Assembly (NCBI GenBank): GCA_002633025.1
Contig: NMRB01000987.1
Location: forward strand, 1-64,000
Length of the DNA: 64,000 bases
Source: Notospermus geniculatus
Taxonomy: Eukaryota; Nemertea; Pilidiophora; Heteronemertea; Lineidae
Direction: 5' to 3'
Under the pieces are notes generated by a model. That model did not search any database. It was not told the DNA's origin and saw only the letters and a program-made list of their open reading frames with translations. Both the position numbers and the translations under genes were made by a program. Below are positions 33,861-45,800 of this stretch, in pieces (position 1 is the stretch's first letter; each line of letters starts with the position of its first letter).

Positions 33861-34264
33861 GACTCCTCAATCGGTCAATTATTCGATTGGTTTGGTACTT
33901 CTCTCATTGTGCGATGGCGAGAGGATACCACAACCACGGATGATAATCATTGGATACCGCTTAGGTGTTTCTTGTTTCCATAGTAACGCATAGGTGTGTC
34001 GCGCTTGTCAACTGTTGGCAATCGTATCACGTCCAAGATGGAAGAGTTTCAAGGGATATACAGTAATCATTAATCCCGCCACCACTTCTATTATCGTTTA
34101 TAGCAAATGACATAGGCCTATGACTTGTCAGTCTGCTGGATTTGATAAATGGCGTCGTTAGGTTTCGACGCCCGTTCGCGCTGCATGTGGTAAAACTGGA
34201 CTGCGGATGCAGGATTTAGGTTCGTTTTTTATGTGTCTGCATGCAACTACTCTCACCGGTAAGA

Positions 34265-34336
34265 ATAGACTGGTCCCCTGCCCTCGAGACGCTCCCTCCG
34301 CTAGCGGAGCGTTACGAGGGTGGAGAACCAGTCTAT
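34265..34336. repeat. short fold-back, ATAGACTGGT ends
   Basis: ATAGACTGGTCCCCTGCCCT ... AACCAGTCTAT with inner CGAGACGCTCC and GGAGCGTTACG. A related copy is at 37968-38050 inside the first phosphatase intron. Confidence 0.7.
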
Positions 34337-35558
34337 GGTAGGAGAATTTCGTCCTCACCTGTGTTGTACGTTTTAGACAGGTTGCCTACAATGTCCGTTA
34401 CTTCCGTCGAAATCGTATCAACCATTGTAAAGGGAGTAAGAAATAAAAATGGAAAAAGGGAAAAATTATCCCAACTTGTGAAATTGAAAAATTGACCCCA
34501 AATTCCAAAATTTCCCACTTCTTATTTCCCACTTTTATTTCTTACTCCCTTTATATTCATTTTTCTCCCTTTATTTCTCTACGAATTTCACAAATTTGCG
34601 AAATTCGGAGACGACTTTATTTGTACTATCATTTTGTGTGTCGTTTTTTATTTTGTGCTCTAGTGGACATTTATTTAACATTCATTATTGATATGAAACA
34701 AACCTACTGATGCAGAATCATAACAAAAATCGATGTCTATTTTTGATCATAACCGTTTGACTGGCTGGGTTTATTCAGACGACATCACGCAATAACATGT
34801 GACATGTCGGCGTTTCACAAAGCTACCGTTGCCTGGTGCAGTTCCGCCGGTGTAACGTTTTCTCATGTTCGACAGATCTCAGTGTTTGCATACAACAGAC
34901 GACTAGAGAGACCATGAACCTTTTAATCGGGAACAAAGGGAAGCCTGTCACTTCCGTTTCATGAGGGGAACACTGAAAAAAACGAGAACACTTGGCAGTT
35001 TACACAGGTGTGCATGACCAGGGAGGTATCGCCCAGTCGATGATTGTATTTATTAATGATATTCAATCGGGTCTTTGGGCGGAGTCAGAAATTCCTTTAC
35101 CGGTACGATAGGTGTAGGCCTATAATCCTCAACCTTTTATATTTGTTTGCTCATCATGTTTTGTTTGTCCAGTGATGAGACACGCCATATTTCGTCTGTT
35201 TATAGCGACCATAAAATAAACACTCAAAATGAAAGTGAGACGTGATTCAATCGAATAGCCGATGTTGACACACGATATAATCAATCATGTTGAATAATGT
35301 CCCGAACATGTCGGTGGATCTCGCTTGTCTGTGAAACCATTAGTCCATGGGTTGCAGTCAGCGGTTCAATTTCGTAATGCATAGGCCGAGCGGCAGTCTC
35401 GTTCCCATCTTGAAGGAATTGTCTTCCCTTACGTTCCGCATTTTACGATGGCTCCACAACTGTCGGTCGGAAAAATGGAGACGAGAGTGGCGCTTTGAGG
35501 AGTTGGCCTAGCGGAACAAAAAAAACGTGAAATGCGTTGTTCAGCGCCTGATAGGCCT

Positions 35559-35692
35559 AAAGGCCCGTTTCCACAGAAGCGGTAGCGTGAGCGTTTTGAT
35601 GCTTTGCCCATTGTTTGGAAGCAGAGCGGCGGAAAATAACAAAAGATTTGACGCATCACGCAGCGTGAAACGCGTCTGTGGAAACGAGCCTT
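35559..35692. repeat. fold-back element, AAAGGCCCGTTTCCACAG ends
   Basis: AAGGCCCGTTTCCACAGAAG is mirrored by CTGTGGAAACGAGCCTT. The interior resembles the elements at 22350 and 24417 in layout. Confidence 0.8.
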
Positions 35693-35718
35693 CAAACCGG
35701 TGACAGACTGGCGCGTAG

Positions 35719-35841
35719 ACGGACCGAAACACCTACCGAAGAACCTGATTTGCGGAACTCCGTCACGACGCGTTGCGTAGCGTTCGCGACGCGTCGTGAA
35801 GGAGTTCCGCCAATCAGATTCTTCGGCAGGTGTTTCGGTCC
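35719..35841. repeat. fold-back element, CGGACCGAAACACCT ends
   Basis: CGGACCGAAACACCTACCGA pairs with TCGGCAGGTGTTTCGGTCCG. Inner GGAACTCCGTCACGACGCG arms pair too. Confidence 0.85.
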
Positions 35842-36718
35842 GTGTTACCGCCTCCCTGATTGGTTGAACCTTTCCCGACGCGTTGCTTACGCAGGCGCCA
35901 GTCTAAAAATGACAAAAAGACGAGTAGGCCTACCGGTGACAACACTTGGCTATATCTTTAAACGAAGAATGTGCGATTGATTCGTCCCAGGTGTCCGACC
36001 TGTGGGTTAATCGAACGATATCAAAATATCACGTAGGCCTACTCAATCTTGGCCTATTCTGTTGTAATGCATATATAACAAGGTATATAAAACAGCACAT
36101 TGATATATATTATGACACTTCGCCCTGGGTCATCTTTTAGGTATTTGGATCATTCTTTCGGCCTCACGTATAGGCCAAAAAATACAATCTAGATATTCCT
36201 GCAAGGCTGGTTGGTGACAATTGAAATACAAAATCTTTTCAAAAATGCTTCTTTCACATTCAAAACCAATGGTGGTGCATATTGGTTGTTGGACTTTCTA
36301 GGTAATAGTCAGGTATAACGTTATGCCATAGATTTGGCAGATTATTCTGTCCCTCAAAAACATGGCTTCTTTATTCGTTTTTCATCGATGCGACGAAATA
36401 TGGCCAAAGAACCGATTCGGTCGGCGAAACCAGGTGTGAAAGGAATCCAAGTCCCCCTGGAATCAAAGTCCGGTCTTATTTTTCAGCGAGGGATTAGAAT
36501 ATATGGCTGGAGAGACCATGACCATTCGAATATAACCTTACAATAGCGGGCTATTGTTTGGCGGGTCTGCATTCCTATAGGACGCTGATTCCTGTCACAC
36601 CTGCCAGGGTCGGGGATTACCTTCTGACAAGGCGGCGCTGACTAGTATGCACTTGTCTTTTTTTCTTTCCAGAATGCGCTGTTGAACCCGATTACGTAAT
36701 CTCGTGATATCTCGAATC

Positions 36719-36815
36719 ATGGTGCTGACGTCATCCACGATGGTGACGTCATCCATGATGGTGCTAATTCTCGGTGTATTATTATTTTGTCTTCCACAAG
36801 CAAGTCGTGCTCAAC
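36719..36815 (+). other. signal-peptide exon of the receptor phosphatase
   Basis: Encodes MVLTSSTMVTSSMMVLILGV then LLFCLPQASRAQ, with a hydrophobic core and a likely cut after SRA. There are four in-frame Met codons (1, 8, 13, 14) in a duplicated ATGGTG(CTG)ACGTCATCC unit. Start at the first ATG, but a start at Met13 would also give a good signal peptide. The exon holds two TGACGTCA palindromes. Confidence 0.85.
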
Positions 36816-39800
36816 GTAAGTAGAAAGAAGCTGATGAATGGCACTGCGATGCCAAACAAGACATCAGTTAGGCTACATACTGTCAAGTTACACTGGAACG
36901 AAATCCAATATGGCTGCCATGGCGGCCATCTTGGTTGAGTTAGTGCCCGTCCTCGCAATCAAAAAAGTGATATCTTCCAATCCGCCTGGAGATCAGACCT
37001 CCTGCACGAGAGTCTACATTCAATTCGCCCAATATTGTCATTGACAGATGTTGACGTTCATTCTGAAGCCACAAAAATCATATCAATGAAAGTAAAATGC
37101 TATTTCTTAGTGTGTATTCATTTTCCCGTTATTCCTTTTAACAACCGGTGGTGATATAAGTTGCGCTTCCACTACAAAAAAAAGCCGGTATTTGTCCGCT
37201 CTTATTCTGCTTCCATTACAGAATAGCCGTGTTTAATAAGTCCGGTTCTATTAAGTGCGGATCTATTTAGTTCGAGTTGCGCTTCCACTACAAAAAAGCC
37301 GGTATTTGTCCGCTCTTATTCTGCTTCCATTACAGAATTGCCGGGTTTAAAAAGTCCGGTTCTATTAAGTGCGGATCTATTTAGTTCGGATAGCATAGCC
37401 GATCATACTCCGAATCTAGATGCGGATAAATTTTGTAGTGGAATGGCAATAACACCGGATCTATTTGTAGTATTATGCTCGGCTACAGGTGGCTCCACGG
37501 TCGCTTGGGACTGTGCATGACCTATCCAAACTAAATAGACCCGCACTTAATAGAACCGGACTTATTAAACCCGGCAATTCTGTAATGGAAGCAGAAAAAG
37601 AGCGGCTTTTTTTGTAGTGGAAGCGCAACTATAGGGCCTATATCTAAAGGTTTTAGTATTGTCTGATATCAAAGATCCAAACTTTAGAGAAAGCTTGGAA
37701 AGGCATGGAGAGTTGTCAGGTTATAACAAAGATGCTTATGGATTTAGCCCAGCAGAATTAGGTCATATTTGGTGTGCGTGATATGAGCAATAAGTTGAAT
37801 AGCCTACTCCTGTGGGCCGGAGGTGTATGTCAAGACAATTTGATCAGACGGACCGAGAGTTGGCCCTCTATGGGCAACTCCTCCATAGAAAACCATTGGC
37901 AGTCGTCTGTTATTGGTCTCAGCGTAGAAAGACCAACGATGGTGGATTTCCCGCCTTTGAAAGGCAATCGACTGGTCCCCTGTCTGGAAACACTCCGCAA
38001 GTACGAAATACTCGTATGCCGGAGCGTTTCGAGGACAGGGGAACAGTCTTTGAGCGCCAACTCGTGCGAGAAAAAGCTCACGTCGCTCCCGGTCCCTTCA
38101 TCACTGATGGTAAGAGGTAGGCCCCCTAAATGAGGTAGGCGTATCTCGGCTCCGTCCTTCGAGAGAAGGGAAGGAGGGACTCAATAACGTTTTTCCAGGA
38201 AGGATATAAGTCCGACATCTCATTTTTCTGTACATTCTACAGGGGCGGATCTAGGATTTGGCAAGGGCGGGTGTCCAATCCATCGAAAAGGGGCACCTCA
38301 GGAGGGGGCGAAGCCCCCGACATGCGCGCCGAAGGCGCGCGCGCCGACGGGGGGTCTGGGGGGCCTCCCCCAGAAAATTTGAAAATCTAGACGCTCTCAG
38401 ATGCATTTCCCGGCATTTCAGGGCATAACAAATTGTGTGATTAAGTGTGCTTTTATTACATGAGTGGCATCGAGGATTTTACTTATAGTCAAAATGGACA
38501 ACAAAGTGGAGGATACGTGCGTCAAAAGTAACCAGTATATTTTTAAAAAATGCAGCTTAGACAAGTGATAGGCCAGGAAGACAAGCAGCACAATGTTGTC
38601 TAGTGCAAGGAGTTGGGACTACCGCAGATGCCCCTTGAGGCTCCTAATGGACACTATGGGGCAATTAAAACACCCAGTTCAGCTAAAAACAACACATTTT
38701 AAAAACATGCACTTTTCAAAAAAAGGGCACCCTAAGCAAAAGGGCGGGTGTCCGGACACCCTGGACACCCCCCCTGGATCCGCCCCTGTTCTAGCACCCT
38801 TGGCGTCAGACGTCAGCATCGCGTCCATCACTACGACATCAGCTGTCGCCTCCTGGTCACAGACCGCGGGTAACTTCGACAGCTACAAGTTTACCATCAA
38901 CCCATCTGCTGGGGTTGTGTTCAATCCGGCCACCATCCCTAAAGCCAGCACCTCTCCAAAGATAACTATAACGGGACTAACAGTTGGAACCCGGTATACT
39001 CTGAGCGTCCGGACTCTGAGCGGAGTAGGCCTAACAGAGGGGACTGCTAAGATTACTGTTTTCAATACGAGTAAGTGGGTATCCTAAACGTCGTCATTCA
39101 AAAGAGACTTTCTTCAGGCATGGCCATGATCCCAGTGTGAAAGTAATCCAAGTCCCCCGGGAATCAAAGTCCGGTCTTTTTCAACTTTTTTATGAGGGAC
39201 AAAATATTAGGCCTTTCAGAAATGACACTGCATGTCAAAGAATTGGATGGGAGGCCTACAATATCATGTCTCTTCGTCTAACCATTCAGTTGCAACTGAG
39301 ACACAACCCCTACACTTTGACACACGGAATTTGCTTTCAGAGCCCGCTGCTGTCCTGCAATCATCGATATCAGTGCAGAGTGTTACTTCGAAGACCGCGG
39401 AACTCAACTGGGGTGCTGTTACAACAGGTCTCTTTGACAACTATCTGCTCAGTCTTAGCCCATCGAAGCTCGGCGGTGCCACATTAGTTCCCACTAAGGT
39501 CACCAGGGGTTCGCCTACCTCAGCAGCCCTGCAGAATCTGACGCCAGGTACAGAGTACACCATCACTATCAAGACAAAATATGGTACGGAGGAGAGTGCC
39601 GTTACATCATTTAAATTCAAAACGGGTAAGTTTTCTCCTGGGTTCGTTTCGATGTCAATATTGTCGTTGCTATAACCAACTCTCTTTGACAGCACGTGTT
39701 TTCTCCAGCCACTCCGGTTTCCTTCTACTGTTAGATAGAGTCAACGATGTTGCATTTGGCAGTTGGCTCTCGATTCAACATCTCAGTTGGTGTTTACCAC

Positions 39801-42800
39801 CTGTTTTCAGTTCCGTCTGATGTCACGAAGTCTTCCATCCGAGTCACAAATGTCACACCAAATTCGGCCACCCTGAACTGGGATGCGGTTACTGTGGGGA
39901 CTCTGGACAATTACGAGCTCAGTATTAACCCGACCACAGGTGGCGCCAGGGTCACACCAAGTAGTGTTGCACGAGGGACTCAAACTGCAAGCTTGCAGAA
40001 TCTGTCACCAAACACAGAGTATACAATCACGGTCAAAACCGTCTACGGGGGTCGGCGGAGCGCTGGAGTGACATTCAAATTCAACACAGGTAACTTACCT
40101 CTCAAAGTGTCATAACCTCACTATTAAGGAGAGCTAGCAATTAAGGAAACGTGGACCCAGTCCCACGCGCCGTTAATTTAGCTGTATCTAGTACAAGATG
40201 GAGAAAGTTGCAAGCTTCGTTGTTCCATCAATCTCTAGTCTATTTGTGTGTTCGCCAATCCACCAAAATGAAAATAAAACTGAATCTCGTTCTCAAATTC
40301 CAGGACTCCCTAACATCGCTTCCGCAATCAGTATATCATCCGTCACCACGACAAGCGTTGTAGCCTCCTGGTCACAGACCTCGGGAAACTTTGACAGCTA
40401 CAAGTTCACCATCAACCCCTCTGCTGGAGTAGTGTTCAATCCAACCACCATTCCTAAAGCCAGCTCCTCGCCACAGACAGCTATATCGGGACTAAAAGTT
40501 GGAACTCGATACACTCTGAGCGTCCGGACTCTGAGTGGAGTAACAGAAGGGAATGCCAAGACTGTTACTTTCAACACAGGTTGGTTTTAATCTGCCTCAG
40601 TTTCAATGCAGGTCATCAAATTGTTCCCATTTTCCCTGTTCGAGTACACCATCTAGGTTGAGGTTGACAAACTCGATCGTTTAAAGGAAAAAAAGTAGGG
40701 GGCGCTTCAATTTTGACTGTGTTCGGAATGCAAATTCAAGATGGTTGTCGGGGTAGCCATATTGGATATCACAATAGAGCCTATGTGAGGGTTGTTTGCA
40801 TGATCGGCACAATTTGGTTGGCGAGTCCCTAGATGGTTCAGTTGTTTATAATAATCCCAATTCCCATGAAATCCACACAACTTGTGCACAAACTACAGCG
40901 GGAAATCGCTCGGTTGAAATGGGGCTTCACTCCATCAATTTTGAATTTCAGCTCCTGCACCAGTCGCGTTGTCCTCGGTACAAGTAAAAGATGTCACAAC
41001 CAACACTGGCACTCTGACGTGGGGTGCAGTCACCACGGGCCTGTTCGATAACTATTTGCTCAGTATTAGCCCGACGAAACAGGGTGGTGCAACTGTTACA
41101 CCTAGTACAGTCCGCAGGGGGGCAGTTCTCTCAGTAGCCCTTCAAAATCTCACCCCAGGGACTGAATACTCCGTGAACATCAAGACTAAATATGGAGACC
41201 AGGAAAGCACACTGACAGTATTTAAGTTTAAGACTGGTGAGTTTTTGAGAAGGAAGGGTTGGTACATCAAATGATCTCGGAGCCCAATCATTGAGGACCC
41301 TTCCTGCTTGCTTTGAGGACCCTTCCTGCTTGCTTTAAATGAAGCCCAGCACTCTTGAATTGCATTAGCCTAAATTTTGCCCTGTATGAGACAGGAATTT
41401 GATTGGTTGAATGATTGACGGTTCGGTCGATCGATCGATCGATTGACTGATTGGTTGATTGATCCCTTCTGGTATCATCACATTGCCTCAATCTGTGTTC
41501 TTTCCAGTTCCGTCTCCAGTCAAAACATCCTCCCTCAGAATCACAAACTTAACCCCGACATCTGCGACCCTTTCCTGGGATGCCTTGACCGTGGGAACCC
41601 TTGACAACTATCTGATCAGTATTACCCCGAGAGATGGCGGCGTCGCTGTCTCTCCAAGTACCGTCCCAAAAGGTACGCTGAGTACCAAGCTGCAGAGCTT
41701 GACCCCTGGGACGGAGTACACCGTCACCGTGAAGGCAAAATATGGGAACCGTGAAAGTGCCGGCGCTGTGTTGAAATTTACAACCAGTAAGTCTTCACCT
41801 ATTAAAGGGCCTCTAGAGGCAGCTTTTTAGTGCATATTGATTTGATTACTAACACAGAATTGATGGCATGAGGATCCAACTTGGGTATCATTTTTGAAGT
41901 AAAATTTCCTCAATGTCAACATTTGATCCATAATTCATGAGTTCATGGTTACTAGCGCCACCTGTTGAGTACTGTTAGTAGCCCAATAGCAAGCTGCCTC
42001 TAGGGTCTCTTTAATAGCTTCTGTAGAGTGTACCGATACATGGTTTTACAAGATTGGGCTATTCATAGATCACCATCCTGCTGATCGCAAGTGGTGATAC
42101 TAGCTCTTGCCACCAGGGGGCAGATACTTCAATATGATTCACACTTTATATTATTTCATTTATCAGATCCAAATGACGTGGAGCAAACATCGATCAGAGT
42201 AAGCCAAGTCAAGTCGACTTCCGCGTCTCTAACCTGGGCTCCAGTGAAACTCGGCCAGTTTGACAATTACAAACTCACACTCCAGCCCACTGACGGTGGC
42301 GCCAATATCGACCCTAGTACCGTCGCAAAGGGCACGGTGACAACCAAGTTAAAGAGTCTAACGGCTGGGATACGGTACACGGTGGTCATCAAAACGACTC
42401 TTGCAGCGTTGCAGAGTCCAGGGTCCACTTTCAGTTTTACGACAGGTAGGTTAGTGCACAGGAGTTGGTAATTACCAAAGGAGTAGCTATGTTAATGGGG
42501 GTTTACACTTCAATCAAATGGTGCAGCTTCCCCGAGGCGATGTTGCAAACGACGTCGCACAACCAAAGAATAAACTCGCCTGTAGGAACTTCATAGATGG
42601 CAGATTAAGGTTAGAATGTCCAATAGTAACCCTAATTAGGATTAGGGGTAGGGTTAGGGGGCTCCCCTGTCTCTATAGATAAACTACAGAATACATAGGG
42701 GTACGAGAGCCCTACCCTAACCGAAACCCCAATTAGGTTGGCTTCTAGGCTTTATTGGACATATCTAACCCAAATCTGCCATCTATGAAGGTACAAATTC

Positions 42801-45800
42801 CTGTGACTTGCCTTTAAACTGTGCTTTTATTGCATTTTCATCGGCGAGGGCTCGGGATACGCTGTTGTCGGCTGCATGCACATCTTTCAATTAAACTGGC
42901 GCCGCCTTGAATGCATTTTGAATGCAAACAGCCAATCACAAGCACTCATCGTTCTCGAAAAATCTTCCAGTTCCAAACGGAGTCGATGACAAATCCATCG
43001 CCATCAGCAATGTGGAGGCAAGTTCAGCAACCGTGATGTGGACAGCGGCTTCGGGTTCTTTTGACAGCTACGTCATCAAAATTAGGCCAACGACAGGAGG
43101 GGCGAAAGCTGATCCCGCGTCAGTGAGAAAGGGAATCCATTCGACCTCATTAAAATCCCTGACTGCCGGAACGCAGTACACTGTAACCATAGTAACATCT
43201 GCCGGCGGAAGGGAAAGCAGTCCTGCAGAGAAGGCGTTCTGGACAAGTAAGGGATGACTTCATGTTGTTATTACCTTTTTGCGGAGGGAAGTCTTCGAAA
43301 GGGAGTGGTACCCCTGAATGTTTTGACATTCTCTCGAAAGACCCCTGCTACCGTTTTCACTGGTTTAACTTAGCCACCTTGGCGCTGCTCCATGTGAGAG
43401 CTTTCTCGTCCAAGTTGGCTCTTTGGCCAACTAAACCGCACAAACTATGGGCAGTCGTTGTGCTAGAAAACTCTTATGTGGAGCATAGTGCCTTCAGTTC
43501 CAGATTTTTACATATCAATATCTTTTTGCCAGAGCCAGCATTCGTTACCTCAGGATCCATCAGCATCAAAAACCTCACATCAACCTCTGCCACGCTAACC
43601 TGGTTCCCAGTGACCGTCGGAACTTTCGAAAACTATGTTGTTACCATAACGTCAACTGCACCACCTGGGGCAACTGCAGACCCGAATCCGATCCCGAAAG
43701 GGGTTGAGCAGACAGCCCTGAAGAACCTGGTGGCCGGAATAGAGTACACCATCACCATTAAGACCAGGAATAAAGGGGTAGAGAGTACTGATGCCACCTA
43801 CAAGTTCATAACCTGTAAGTTTTCCATGCATTCTCACACTGAATTTGAAGTTGAAACTGCAGTTTGCTCATCTTGACTACCAAGGGTTGTTACATCGGTA
43901 CATCCTCCGACTATGCTCTTAGATGTGGAGTCTTATGACGTAGCCAAAATACGTGGGGTTCCACGCAGTTGGGGGTAAAGCTGGTATATACCGGTATGAT
44001 ACTTTTCTTACTTCTTTCTCCTTTTCAGTACCAAACCCTCCGAGTGGTGTAACATTCTCCAACATTCAGACGAATTCTGCCACAGTCACGTGGTCCCCTG
44101 CATCAGGCACATTCACTGGTTACGAAATCAGGATATCTCCACAGGATGGCGCTAAGGCTGACCCTGACTACGTACTGAAGGGTACCCATACAACCTCTTT
44201 GAAGACACTAACCGGGGGCACGGCGTATACAGTTACTGTCAGGGCAAAAGTAGCAACCACATATAGCAGTCCTGCCTCCAAGACTTTGAAGACAAGTGAG
44301 TCAGCCTGTGGATATGTCAATCTAGATACATGTATCTGACTTTGGTATATGACCTTGGGCAGACCTAATTTGACCTTGGTATTTGACCTTGGCAGGATCT
44401 TATCTGACCTTGGTATTTGACCTTGGGCGGATCTTATCTGACCTTGGTATATGACCTTTGGCAGACCTAATCTGACCTTGGTATATTGATGACCCTGGGT
44501 CGACCTCATCTGGCCTAGGTATATGACTTGAGCACACATTATATGACCTTGACCGATAGCATACTAAGGCACAATTCAGCTTTTTTCCTGGGCATCGATT
44601 TCCAATGTCTAAAGATACGGGTAGTATCGCCACTCAAGATAAGTTGGATTATGGGCATTTGCAGCCTTAGGAACACAGAGTCAGAGTCGGAGTCCGAGCA
44701 GATCTAACCTCTCTATTGGCAATACTTTTCAGAGCCAGTAGCCGTTGATCTCTCCTCAGTTAGAGTGGAACAAGTCACAGCAACCTCTGCCATCCTACGG
44801 TGGAGTGCCGTTGCCAAGGGCACGGTAGACAAATACCATATCAGCATCAGTCCTACAGATGGTAATGCTGAGGCATTTCCCAACGCTGTCAATAAGGGCA
44901 CCACGCAAACTAACCTCGTGAGCCTTACACCGGGGACACAGTATACTGTGAATCTGCAGACCGAGTTTGGCGGCCTGACCGGAGCAACAACAGTCTACAG
45001 ATTCTTCACATGTAAGTTGTCAGCAGTTCCAAAACGCCAATACTTCTTCCGAAGCTTGATTAAACTTCCTTCAGCGTGAACATCTATCCTTATTTTCGGT
45101 GCTGTCTTTGTGGCATTGAACAATGGGATTTGCGTTCACGTTGGCGTTTAGGGTTTTACGAAAACTCTCTCAACGACGCCTACCGTACTTTTACAATGAC
45201 CCAACTTCGACCATCTTTCAGTGCCACCGAACCTTGCCTCTGCCCCGACAGTCACCGACATTACGACATCAACAGCGACAGTCTCCTGGACCAAAACTGA
45301 AGGCATTTTCGACAGCTACCGGATCACAATTAGTCCAAATACTGATGGTGAAAAAGTTGACACACCAACCGTATCGAAGACTGCAGGCAATCTTCGGACA
45401 ACGCTCTCGGGTCTAAAGCCCATGCGGACATACACAGTCAGTGTGAGCACACTTCAGGGTTCGACACTAGGTGCAGTCAGAAGCACATCCTTCAGTACAA
45501 GTAAGTTTACCTCCTGTTTGAAAGCGCTGAACGTTGCTTGTTTCAGTCGCCCACCCATCTCATGAATGCACTGAATGTTGCTCGGCCCACCCACCGCCCC
45601 AACTCGTGTTGGTGTTTGATATGAGAGTCAAGCAACGTTCAGCACGTTCGGCGACCGAGTTGAGCAACGTTCAGCACGTTCGGTGACCGAGTTGAGCAAC
45701 GTTCAGCACGTTCGGCGACCGAGTTGAGCAACGTTCAGCACGTTCGGCGACCGAGTTGAGCAACGTTCGGCACGTTCGTCGACCGAGTTGAGCAACGTTC

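Larger units (their letters stand above)
28956..36718. other. 7.8 kb head-to-head intergenic region without recognised genes
   Basis: Should hold the promoters of the SRCR-ZP gene (minus) and the receptor phosphatase (plus). It contains a tRNA-derived fragment (29565-29640), a minisatellite (30905-31152), fold-backs (31697-31855, 34265-34336, 35559-35692, 35719-35841) and a satellite with an assembly gap (32797-33860). A plausible 5' UTR acceptor of the phosphatase (tttctttccag) is at 36672. No reading frame here resembled a known protein. Confidence 0.6.
38795..45500 (+). other. array of 12 one-exon fibronectin type III domains
   Basis: Twelve exons of 267-285 nt each encode one FN3 domain with symmetric 1-1 phases. 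A shared signature runs through them: ATLxW, G(T/L)(F/L)DNYxLSIxP, GG, P(S/T)xVxKGT, LxxLTPGTEYTxTIKTxYG, and a closing FKFxTG. Exons 38795 and 40304 are especially close (both SYKFTINPSAGVVFNP), as are 39341 and 40952 (both TTGLFDNYLLS). This alternation suggests duplication of exon pairs or triplets. Confidence 0.93.

Noticed and set aside
42640-42740. TTAGGG-like words suggesting interstitial telomere sequence
   Set aside because: Only a few irregular copies, and they belong to the arms of an inverted repeat.
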